Translations under genes and position numbers: made by a program
Source: an uncultured Collinsella sp.
GTDB lineage: Bacteria; Actinomycetota; Coriobacteriia; Coriobacteriales; Coriobacteriaceae
NCBI GenBank assembly: GCA_902489225.1
Contig: CABTZA010000047.1
Span: 1 to 11,163, forward strand
Reading direction: 5' to 3'
DNA length: 11,163 bases
The notes under the pieces: model-generated
The model's database searches: none
What the model saw: the letters and a program-made list of their open reading frames with translations, nothing else
What the model was told of the DNA's origin: nothing
Part shown: piece by piece, positions 1 through 6,708 of the stretch
How positions within the stretch are numbered: position 1 is the first letter of the stretch
Layout of the letters: each line of letters starts with the position of its first letter

Positions 1-312
1 AAAGCGTACGGCAAGCCAGGCGATACCAAACGTGACGACCCACGTCGCCAAGCCGTAGCGCCCCTCGACGCCCGTGATGCTCTTGGGGTCGATCTCAAAG
101 CCGGCAAGCAGGAACAAGAAGGCCAGGCCCAGCTCGGACACAAGCGAGACCTCGGCATCTACATGGATGACGCCGAGCATATGGGGTCCCAGCACCGCGC
201 CGAGCACGAGCAAAAAGACCGTCTCGGGAACGGGTTTTCCGGGAATCGCCGAGGCGATAAAAGGACTCGCAAAGGCCACGAGTGCGATGATGGCGAGCGA
301 AACGAATGCCAT
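1..312 (-). CDS. Kef-type CPA2 cation:proton antiporter, N-terminal part (cut by window edge)
   Basis: This is the first 104 codons of a membrane protein running off the left edge with no stop. The translation starts MAFVSLAIIALVAF and has hydrophobic segments at about residues 3-21, 28-46, 60-72 and 86-102. The GxPVPETVFLLVLGAVLGPH stretch and the ELGLAFLFLLAGFEID stretch (about residues 60-75) are typical of the first helices of monovalent cation:proton antiporters of the CPA2 family (KefB/KefC/GerN-like), which exchange K+ or Na+ for protons across the cytoplasmic membrane. The ATG at 310-312 is preceded by GAGAAAGG at a suitable distance. The C-terminal half, where a TrkA-N/RCK regulatory domain would sit, is outside the window, so ion specificity and gating cannot be judged. 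It is transcribed divergently from purL. Confidence 0.8.
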   Translation of the reverse strand, partial: MAFVSLAIIALVAFASPFIASAIPGKPVPETVFLLVLGAVLGPHMLGVIHVDAEVSLVSELGLAFLFLLAGFEIDPKSITGVEGRYGLATWVVTFGIAWLAVRF

Positions 313-339
313 GTGATGCCTTTCTCTTGTTTGCGCTTC

Positions 340-348
340 ACTGTAGCA
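340..348 (-). promoter_or_regulatory. Candidate extended -10 of the antiporter gene
   Basis: On the minus strand the bases read TGCTACAGT, which is a TGn extension followed by TACAGT, about 27 bases upstream of the antiporter ATG. No good -35 hexamer lies at 16-18 bases; TTGAGG at 359-364 is only 13 bases away. An extended -10 can work without a -35. This is a motif call only. Confidence 0.3.
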
Positions 349-381
349 CCCTCGCCGTCCTCAACGCGCCGCGAGCTGTCG

Positions 382-496
382 TATCATAGTGAGGTTTACA
401 AACATGTGGCTCAAGGCGACCGCAGGGCAGACCCCGCAAACCGACCGCGGCCGCATACCGTACCGTACGCCCAACCGATCAGGAAGGCAGGAACCA
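382..496 (+). promoter_or_regulatory. purL promoter candidate, leader and ribosome binding site
   Basis: TATCAT at 382-387 is a possible -10, without a recognisable -35. It would give a leader of roughly 100 bases. The reading frame of purL stays open upstream to an ATG at 389, but the leader translation (rich in T, R, P and Q) does not resemble the family. The AGGAAGG at 481-487 sits 9 bases before the ATG at 497, which decides the start. The rest of 313-496 holds no gene. I see no known purine riboswitch core in it. Confidence 0.4.
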
Positions 497-3400
497 ATGG
501 TCTCTCGTATCTACGTGGAGAAGAAACCCGGGTTCGACGTCGAGGCTCAGCAGCTCAAGGGCGAGCTGACCGAAATTCTCGGCATCAAGGGCATCGAGGC
601 CCTGAGGATCATCAACCGCTACGACGTCGAGGGCATCGACGAGGAGCTTTTCCGCTCCTGCGTGCCGACCGTCTTTAGCGAGCCCCAGGTCGATGTGACC
701 TACGACGAACTCCCCGCAAGCGATGGCGCCGTCTTTGCCGTCGAGTTCCTGCCTGGCCAGTTTGACCAGCGCGCCGACTCCGCCAGCGAGTGCGTGCAGC
801 TCATCAGCCAGGGTGAGCGCCCCGCCGTGCGCTCCGCCAAGGTCTATATGATCTCGGGCGCTCTGGACGAGGCCGCCATCGAGGCCATCAAGCACTACGT
901 GGTGAATCCCGTCGAGGCCCGCATCGCCTCGCTCGACCTGCCCGAGACGCTGTACATGGAGACTCCCGAGCCCCAGCCCGTCGAGGTGCTCGACGGCTTC
1001 CGCAAGCTCGACGAGGCCGGCCTTGCCGCCTTTATCGCCGATCGCGGCCTTGCCATGGACGAGGCAGACATCGCCTTCTGCCAGCAGTACTTCCGCGATG
1101 AGGACCGCGACCCCACCATCACCGAGATCCGCGTAATCGACACCTATTGGTCCGACCACTGCCGCCACACCACTTTCGGCACCGTCCTGGACGACGTGAC
1201 GATCGACGACGCCGTGGTGCAGCAGGCCTTCGACCGCTACATGGAGATGCGCCATGAGCTCGGTCGCGACGCCAAGCCCGTCTGCCTCATGGACATGGGC
1301 ACCATCGGCGCCAAGTACCTCAAGAAGACCGGCGTCATGACCGATGTCGACGAGTCCGAGGAGATCAACGCCTGCACCGTCAAGGTGAAGGTCGATGTCG
1401 ACGGCGAGGACCAGGACTGGCTGTTCCTGTTTAAGAACGAGACCCACAACCACCCGACCGAGATCGAGCCCTTCGGCGGTGCCGCCACCTGCGTGGGCGG
1501 CGCTATCCGTGACCCGCTCTCGGGCCGCAGCTATGTGTACCAGGCCATGCGCGTCACCGGCGCCGGCGACCCCACCGTCCCGGTTTCCGAGACGCTCGAG
1601 GGCAAGCTGCCGCAGCGCAAGCTCGTGACTACTGCCGCCGCCGGCTACTCCAGCTACGGCAACCAGATCGGCCTTGCCACCGGTCAGGTCAACGAGCTCT
1701 ATCACCCCGGCTACGTGGCCAAGCGCATGGAGGTCGGCGCCGTCGTGGGCGCTACCCCGGTAAACCACGTGCGCCGCGAGTGCCCCGCCCCCACCGACAA
1801 GATCATCCTGCTGGGCGGCCGCACCGGCCGTGACGGCATCGGCGGTGCCACCGGCTCCTCCAAGACCCAGAACACCGAGTCCATCGAGACCTCGGGCGCC
1901 GAGGTCCAGAAGGGCAACGCCCCGGTCGAGCGCAAGCTGCAGCGCCTCTTCCGCCGCGGCGACGCCTGCCGCCTGATCAAGCGCTGCAACGACTTTGGCG
2001 CCGGCGGCGTCTCGGTCGCTGTGGGCGAGCTTGCCGACGGCCTGTATGTCGACCTGGACACCGTGACCAAGAAGTACGACGGCCTGGACGGCACCGAGCT
2101 CGCCATCTCCGAGTCCCAGGAGCGTATGGCCTGCGCCGTCGCCGACGGTGACGTCGAGGAGTTCATGGGCTACGCCGCCGAGGAGAACCTGGAGGCAACC
2201 GTCATCGCCGAGGTTACCGCCGAGCCACGCATGCGCATGGCCTGGAACGGCGTTGCCATCGTCGATCTGTCCCGCGAGTTCCTCAACTCCAACGGCGCAC
2301 CCAAGCACCAGGTCGCCCACGTGTGCGCCCGTAGCGTGTGGCAGCCCAGCTGGGCCGGCACCACGCTCGCCGAGCGCATGACCTCGCTCGTCACCGACCT
2401 CAACGTCGCTTCCAACAAGGGTCTTTCCGAGCGCTTCGACTCCACCATCGGCGCCGCGACCGTGCTCATGCCCTTTGGCGGCAAGACGCAGCTCACCCCC
2501 AGCTCGGCCATGGTCGCCAAGTTCCCCGTGGACGGCGAGACCACCACGGCGAGTGCCATGGCATGGGGCTTCAACCCCTATCTGATGGAGGCCGACCAGT
2601 TTGCGGGCGCCTACCTGTCCGTGGTCGAGTCCATCGCCAAGCTCGTGGCTGCCGGCTTTGAGCACAAGCGCGCCTATCTCTCCTTCCAGGAGTACTTCGA
2701 GCGTCTGCGCACCGAGGCCGAGCGCTGGGGCAAGCCCACGGCAGCCGTCTTGGGCGCCCTCATGGCCCAAGTCGACCTGGGTGCCGGCGCCATCGGTGGC
2801 AAGGACTCCATGAGCGGCTCGTTTGAGGACGAGGCCGGCGAGCTCAACGTTCCGCCGACCCTGATCAGCTTCGCCGTCGCCGTGGGCAAGGCCGCCCGCG
2901 CCGTCTCACCCGAGTTCAAGGGCCTCACGCACCGCGTCGTCCGCATCGCCCCCGCCACCTATGGCGAAGACTACCGCCCCGACGCCCAGCAGCTGCTCGC
3001 CGCATTTGACGCCGTCGAGGCGCTCACTGCTACCGGCGACGCCCTGGCCGTCTCCACGCCCGGCTACGGCTGCGGCGCCGAGAGCCTCTTCAAGATGTGT
3101 GTCGGCAACCAGATCGGTATCGAGCTTGCCGAGGACGTGGACGTGGAGAGCCTCTTCACCCCGCTCTACGGCAGCTTTATCGTCGAGCTCGCCGAGGACG
3201 CCGAGCTGCCCGAGGTCGCCGACGGCGTTGTCGTCGAGCCCCTGGGTACCACCGTCGAGGGCTATGTCATCGACACCGGCTCCGAAGTCATCGAGCTCGC
3301 CGAGCTCCAGGAGGCCTGGGAGAGCGGCATCGAGGGCGTCTTCGCCTACCGCAGCGCCGGCGAGACCCCCGAGGTCGAGACCATCGACTTCCACGCCAAG

Positions 3401-4243
3401 GATATCCACGTGTACAGCGGCGCCAAGATCGCCCGTCCGCGCGTGATCATCCCCGTGTTCCCCGGCAACAACTGTGAGTACGACAGCGCACGTGCCTTCC
3501 GCGCAGCCGGTGCCGAAGCCGACACCTTCGTGATCAACAACCTCACGCCCGAGGCCGTCGCCGAGAGCACCCACGAGCTTGCCCGCCGCATCCGTGCAAG
3601 CCAGATCGTCATGATCCCCGGCGGCTTCTCGGGCGGCGACGAGCCCGATGGCTCCGCCAAGTTCATCACGGCGTTCTTCCGCGCTCCCGAGGTCACCGAG
3701 GCAGTTCGCGACCTGCTCAAGGCCCGCGACGGCCTGATGCTGGGCATCTGCAACGGCTTCCAGGCCCTGGTCAAGCTCGGTCTGGTGCCCTATGGCGACA
3801 TCGTCGACGCCACGCCCGATGCGCCCACGTTGACGTTCAACACCATCGGTCGTCATCAGAGCCGTCTGGTGCGCACCCGCATCTCGTCCAACCTGTCCCC
3901 GTGGCTGTCGCAGTGCAGCCTGGACGACCCCTACACCGTCGCCATCAGCCACGGCGAGGGCCGCTTTGTCGCCAATGACGAAGTGCTCACCCAGCTGATC
4001 GCCAACGGCCAGGTCGCCACGCAGTACGTGGGCGAGAACGGCAAGCCCAGCATGGATCTCTCCGTCAACCCCAACGGCTCCGCACTCGCCATCGAGGGCA
4101 TCACGAGCCCCGACGGCCGCGTCCTGGGCAAGATGGGCCATGCCGAGCGTCGCGGCGACAACCTGTACCGTAACGTGCCCGAGCATGTCCCCGGCGATAA
4201 GTTCATGCCGATCTTTGAGAGCGGCGTGGCCTACTTCGCTTAA
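497..4243 (+). CDS. purL: Phosphoribosylformylglycinamidine synthase, single-chain (PurL with fused glutaminase)
   Basis: This cytosolic enzyme carries out step four of de novo purine synthesis: FGAR plus glutamine plus ATP gives FGAM, glutamate, ADP and Pi. The protein has 1248 residues, close to the 1230-1300 of single-chain FGAM synthases, in contrast to the split PurS/PurL/PurQ system of Bacillus. The linker motif DTYWSDHCRHTTF is at residues 215-227. The first AIRS-like domain carries KNETHNHPTEIEPFGG from residue 313, the glycine-rich GGRTGRDGIGGATGSS at 440-455 and CNDFGAGG at 497-504. The second AIRS-like domain has GGKDSMSG at 767-774. A class I glutamine amidotransferase domain begins near residue 984, with nucleophile Cys1085 in GICNGF and His1215/Glu1217 in GHAERR completing the triad. 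All key residues are present, so the enzyme should be active. The start at 497 is chosen by AGGAAGG at 481. No other pur gene is in the window. A strong terminator follows 38 bases after the stop. Confidence 0.97.
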   Translation: MVSRIYVEKKPGFDVEAQQLKGELTEILGIKGIEALRIINRYDVEGIDEELFRSCVPTVFSEPQVDVTYDELPASDGAVFAVEFLPGQFDQRADSASECVQLISQGERPAVRSAKVYMISGALDEAAIEAIKHYVVNPVEARIASLDLPETLYMETPEPQPVEVLDGFRKLDEAGLAAFIADRGLAMDEADIAFCQQYFRDEDRDPTITEIRVIDTYWSDHCRHTTFGTVLDDVTIDDAVVQQAFDRYMEMRHELGRDAKPVCLMDMGTIGAKYLKKTGVMTDVDESEEINACTVKVKVDVDGEDQDWLFLFKNETHNHPTEIEPFGGAATCVGGAIRDPLSGRSYVYQAMRVTGAGDPTVPVSETLEGKLPQRKLVTTAAAGYSSYGNQIGLATGQVNELYHPGYVAKRMEVGAVVGATPVNHVRRECPAPTDKIILLGGRTGRDGIGGATGSSKTQNTESIETSGAEVQKGNAPVERKLQRLFRRGDACRLIKRCNDFGAGGVSVAVGELADGLYVDLDTVTKKYDGLDGTELAISESQERMACAVADGDVEEFMGYAAEENLEATVIAEVTAEPRMRMAWNGVAIVDLSREFLNSNGAPKHQVAHVCARSVWQPSWAGTTLAERMTSLVTDLNVASNKGLSERFDSTIGAATVLMPFGGKTQLTPSSAMVAKFPVDGETTTASAMAWGFNPYLMEADQFAGAYLSVVESIAKLVAAGFEHKRAYLSFQEYFERLRTEAERWGKPTAAVLGALMAQVDLGAGAIGGKDSMSGSFEDEAGELNVPPTLISFAVAVGKAARAVSPEFKGLTHRVVRIAPATYGEDYRPDAQQLLAAFDAVEALTATGDALAVSTPGYGCGAESLFKMCVGNQIGIELAEDVDVESLFTPLYGSFIVELAEDAELPEVADGVVVEPLGTTVEGYVIDTGSEVIELAELQEAWESGIEGVFAYRSAGETPEVETIDFHAKDIHVYSGAKIARPRVIIPVFPGNNCEYDSARAFRAAGAEADTFVINNLTPEAVAESTHELARRIRASQIVMIPGGFSGGDEPDGSAKFITAFFRAPEVTEAVRDLLKARDGLMLGICNGFQALVKLGLVPYGDIVDATPDAPTLTFNTIGRHQSRLVRTRISSNLSPWLSQCSLDDPYTVAISHGEGRFVANDEVLTQLIANGQVATQYVGENGKPSMDLSVNPNGSALAIEGITSPDGRVLGKMGHAERRGDNLYRNVPEHVPGDKFMPIFESGVAYFA

Positions 4244-4280
4244 ACCTTTCCCATCGGGTACAATCCCTTCGGGTAACAAC

Positions 4281-4318
4281 ACCCGCCACCGACACATCCG
4301 GTGGCGGGTTCTTTTTTA
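4281..4318 (+). terminator. Intrinsic terminator after purL
   Basis: ACCCGCCACCG (4281-4291) pairs perfectly with CGGTGGCGGGT (4299-4309), an 11-bp GC-rich stem with a 7-base loop, followed by T-rich TTCTTTTTT to 4317. It begins 38 bases after the purL stop and ends 25 bases before the next gene's ATG. It is therefore either the end of the purL message or a control point for the downstream transporter. Confidence 0.9.
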
Positions 4319-4342
4319 CTTCGCGCATGTAGGAAGGACATC

Positions 4343-5272
4343 ATGGAAAGCCGCAAGCCGTATCTCGCCACCCTGCCCGGACTCATCCTGGGCTGTCTTG
4401 TTTGCTGTGCACTCTGGGGATCGGCCTTTCCCTGCATCAAGATCGGCTACGCACTCTTTGGTATCCCGGCGCACGATAGCGCCTCGCAACTGCTCTTTGC
4501 AGGTTTGCGCTTCACGCTTGCCGGTATCCTGGTTATCGCCGGTATGAGTGCGGCCCAGCGCCGCCCGCTCGTCCCACAGGTACGCGATATCAAGCCCATC
4601 TTTATCTTGTCGCTCTTTCAGACCATCGGTCAGTACTTCTTTTTCTATCTGGGCCTCTCGCGCGCCAGCGCCATGTCGAGCTCCATCATCGAGGCCAGCG
4701 CCAACTTCCTAGCCATCCTCTTTGCCGCCCTGGCGTTTCGCACCGAAAAGCTCGATGCGGCCAAAGTGCTCGGCTGCGTACTGGGCTTTGCCGGTGTCGC
4801 GCTCGTCAACCTTTCGGGCGCGGATGGCACCTTTGGCTTTACGCTCGACGGCGAGGGATTTATCTTGGCCTCCACTGTTGCGGGCGCCCTGTCGACCTGC
4901 CTCATTGGCATCTTCTCGCGCGAGCATGACGGCGTCTTGCTCGCCGGCTGGCAGTTTTTAGTCGGTGGCGTGGTCCTTACCGCCATCGGGTTTTTGATGG
5001 GCGGCACGTTGTCCCCCACCGAAATCGCCCCCGCCATCGCGCTCATCATCTACATGGCGCTTATCTCCGCGGTCGCCTACTCGCTGTGGTCCCGCCTGCT
5101 CGCCGTCAACCCCGTCAGCCGCGTGTCGGTCTTTGGCTTTATGAACCCGGTCTTTGGCGTGCTGTTGAGCGCACTGCTGCTCGGCGAGGGCGCTGGCACG
5201 AGCCCCGTTACCGTCATCGTTGCCCTGTTGTTGGTCTGCGGCGGCATCGTCATCGTCAACAAACCCAAATAA
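4343..5272 (+). CDS. EamA/DMT-family transporter
   Basis: This is an integral membrane protein of 309 residues, the usual size for two-repeat EamA proteins of the drug/metabolite transporter superfamily, with about ten hydrophobic segments. The first repeat opens with a helix containing CCALWGSAFPCIKIGYALFG and includes the LRFTLAGILVI segment (about residues 54-64) common to the family. The second repeat begins after about residue 165 and ends with FGFMNPVFGVLLSALLLGE, the typical closing helices. Family members mostly export amino acids, metabolites or drugs, but substrate cannot be read from the sequence. The ATG at 4343 is chosen because AGGAAGGA lies at 4331-4338; an in-frame ATG at 4301 falls inside the terminator stem and lacks a binding site. 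It lies directly behind purL with the terminator between, so co-regulation with purine synthesis is possible but unproven. Confidence 0.9.
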   Translation: MESRKPYLATLPGLILGCLVCCALWGSAFPCIKIGYALFGIPAHDSASQLLFAGLRFTLAGILVIAGMSAAQRRPLVPQVRDIKPIFILSLFQTIGQYFFFYLGLSRASAMSSSIIEASANFLAILFAALAFRTEKLDAAKVLGCVLGFAGVALVNLSGADGTFGFTLDGEGFILASTVAGALSTCLIGIFSREHDGVLLAGWQFLVGGVVLTAIGFLMGGTLSPTEIAPAIALIIYMALISAVAYSLWSRLLAVNPVSRVSVFGFMNPVFGVLLSALLLGEGAGTSPVTVIVALLLVCGGIVIVNKPK

Positions 5273-5352
5273 GCCAAGCGAGCTCGCCTTTTTAGGGAGG
5301 GCGTTCGCACACTTTAGCTTAATGGAATACATCGATGAGCTGAGGGCCGCCA

Positions 5353-5376
5353 CGCACGCAAGCGTGCGACCCTTTT
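5353..5376 (+). terminator. Weak hairpin terminator after the EamA gene
   Basis: CGCACGC (5353-5359) and GCGTGCG (5362-5368) form a short strong stem, effectively 6 bp with a CAAG loop, followed by ACCCTTTTCC. The T-run of four is short. It lies in the gap between two converging genes and has no T-run on the minus strand, so it would serve only the plus-strand transcript. The rest of the gap (5273-5352) holds the palindrome GCGAGCTCGC (5278-5287) followed by CTTTTT, which could assist. Confidence 0.4.
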
Positions 5377-5377
5377 C

Positions 5378-6520
5378 CTAGCGTATCTGGACGCCGGCCT
5401 TCTTTTTCTCGGCCTTGACGCGGTAGAGCTCCGCGTCGGCAGCGCGAAGCAAGTCTTGCCAGGTATCGACGCCGTCACCGACCCGTGCGTAGCCGATGGA
5501 CATCCGCAACAGATACGGCACCTCGGCGCGCGCGAGCTCGTCGTTGATTGCCGCGCACAGACGTATGATGTCCTGTTCCGCCGCTGCCTTTTGGAGCACC
5601 ACGAACTCATCGCCACCATAACGCGCGATAAAGCCACCAGACGCCGAGCAGACCTCTTTGAGCGCAGCGGATATTACCTGAAGAGCATGGTCACCCTCCA
5701 CATGTCCATAGCGATCGTTAATCTGCTTAAAGCCGTCAGCGTCCATCATAAGCAGATATACATCTTCGGCCTGATCCACATTTGAGAAGAGCGACAGCAT
5801 ATAGGTCTCAAAACGGTTGCGATTGTTGAGGCCAGTCAACGGGTCGGTCGAGATGAGCTGCTCCTGGCAGATGATATAGAGCAGCAACATGCTAATCATT
5901 ATGCCGACACAAAGGCCAGGCACCGAGTATACGATCTGAAAGGTACCGCCCACCAGAGCGGGAACCGCAAAAAAGGCGAGGGTGCGATAAATGGCCTTCT
6001 TTTGCAGGCTTTCGACTTTTCGAGCCTGAATAAAGGCATGCAAGGACGTATATATGACGTAGCAGTAGCTAACGATAGGCTGAATCATATAAAGCGCTCC
6101 GCGACGATATACGCCCCGCGCATCGATATAGAACATAGCGTGCGTCCAGTAGCTGGTAAATGCCAGAACGACCACCAATGCGGTTGGCAACGTTAAAAGT
6201 ACCACCCTATAGGGCGTGGTCAGGAGCCGTGAGCCCTGCATCGTCTCGGAATAGAAAAACCAAATGAGGCACGCGATGGCGAACAGCGAAAACGAAACCG
6301 CGTTGGAAATCCAGTTGGCCGTGATGCCTACAGGAGTGCTCACGCCGTCCGAGAGCGTCCAGATCATATCGAAGAAAATGTAGGCAGCAGACGTGTAGCC
6401 CAGCATGCTAAACAAAAGCTGCTGGGTGCTCGAGAACAGGGAGCGACGGCTTCGTACGGCAAGTCCGATAAGAATAATCATGCACAGCAGGAATATCTCG
6501 ATCTTGAGTGCCTTTACCAC
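5378..6520 (-). CDS. Membrane-bound diguanylate cyclase (seven-helix N-terminus plus GGDEF)
   Basis: The predicted role is synthesis of the second messenger c-di-GMP from two GTP. The protein has 380 residues. The N-terminal half (residues about 5-225) has seven hydrophobic segments and acts as an anchor or sensor; I cannot assign it to a named sensor family. The C-terminal GGDEF domain (about residues 225-380) begins at TDPLTGLNNRNRFE. It has the metal-binding MDADGF with Asp260 and Asp262, NDRYGHVEGDHAL, and an intact GGDEF at 302-306, so catalysis is expected. The four residues at the usual RxxD inhibitory site, five before GGDEF, are A-S-G-G, so canonical product inhibition is absent. GTG at 6518-6520 is chosen over TTG at 6538 because AAGGGAGGG at 6527-6535 sits 6 bases before it. 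The gene is visibly richer in A/T and uses ATA codons more than its neighbours. Confidence 0.9.
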   Translation of the reverse strand: MVKALKIEIFLLCMIILIGLAVRSRRSLFSSTQQLLFSMLGYTSAAYIFFDMIWTLSDGVSTPVGITANWISNAVSFSLFAIACLIWFFYSETMQGSRLLTTPYRVVLLTLPTALVVVLAFTSYWTHAMFYIDARGVYRRGALYMIQPIVSYCYVIYTSLHAFIQARKVESLQKKAIYRTLAFFAVPALVGGTFQIVYSVPGLCVGIMISMLLLYIICQEQLISTDPLTGLNNRNRFETYMLSLFSNVDQAEDVYLLMMDADGFKQINDRYGHVEGDHALQVISAALKEVCSASGGFIARYGGDEFVVLQKAAAEQDIIRLCAAINDELARAEVPYLLRMSIGYARVGDGVDTWQDLLRAADAELYRVKAEKKKAGVQIR

Positions 6521-6608
6521 TAGACGCCCTCCCTTCAATATCCAAGTGGCCAGAATCGCCCAATTCGAATCTGGGCAACAAACACCCCCTACTCCGCAGG
6601 GGTAAGGG
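6521..6608 (-). promoter_or_regulatory. Leader and operator-like dyad upstream of the GGDEF gene
   Basis: Between the permease terminator and the cyclase start there is an inverted repeat, GCCCA (6558-6562) and TGGGC (6572-6576), enclosing the palindrome ATTCGAAT (6563-6570). A second small stem on the minus strand pairs CCCCT with AGGGG (about 6584-6603). No convincing -35/-10 pair is visible; the nearest candidates are TTGTTG followed 18 bases later by GATTCT. The dyad could bind a regulator or form RNA structure. Confidence 0.3.
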
Positions 6609-6663
6609 GAATAATAGCAGAGCGCCCGAACGTCACTGCAAGACAGCTCTCGTTCGGGCGCTC
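6609..6663 (-). terminator. Intrinsic terminator after the KDG permease
   Basis: A perfect 13-bp inverted repeat pairs GAGCGCCCGAACG (6620-6632) with CGTTCGGGCGCTC (6651-6663) around an 18-base loop. On the minus strand it is followed by TGCTATTATTC, a broken U-tract, and it begins 45 bases after the permease stop. The plus-strand side has no T-run. It should separate the permease transcript from the cyclase gene on the same strand. Confidence 0.75.
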
Positions 6664-6708
6664 AAACGGCGCGAGTTGCACGCCGGAATCATTGATGGGT
6701 ATCGATTG

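Noticed and set aside
389..496. Extended N-terminus of PurL from the ATG at 389
   Set aside because: The extra 36 residues are not like the family and lack a ribosome binding site. The ATG at 497 has AGGAAGG nine bases upstream and begins with the expected VSRIYVEKKPGFDVEA.
479..2770. Minus-strand open frame of 763 codons opposite purL
   Set aside because: The translation is rich in G, L, A, V, H and D without domain or family motifs. It mirrors the high-GC codon pattern of purL, which has every catalytic motif on the plus strand.
2906..4297. Minus-strand open frame of 463 codons opposite the end of purL
   Set aside because: It has the same shadow composition, and it runs through the purL terminator into its start region. 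There is no ribosome binding site or recognisable domain.
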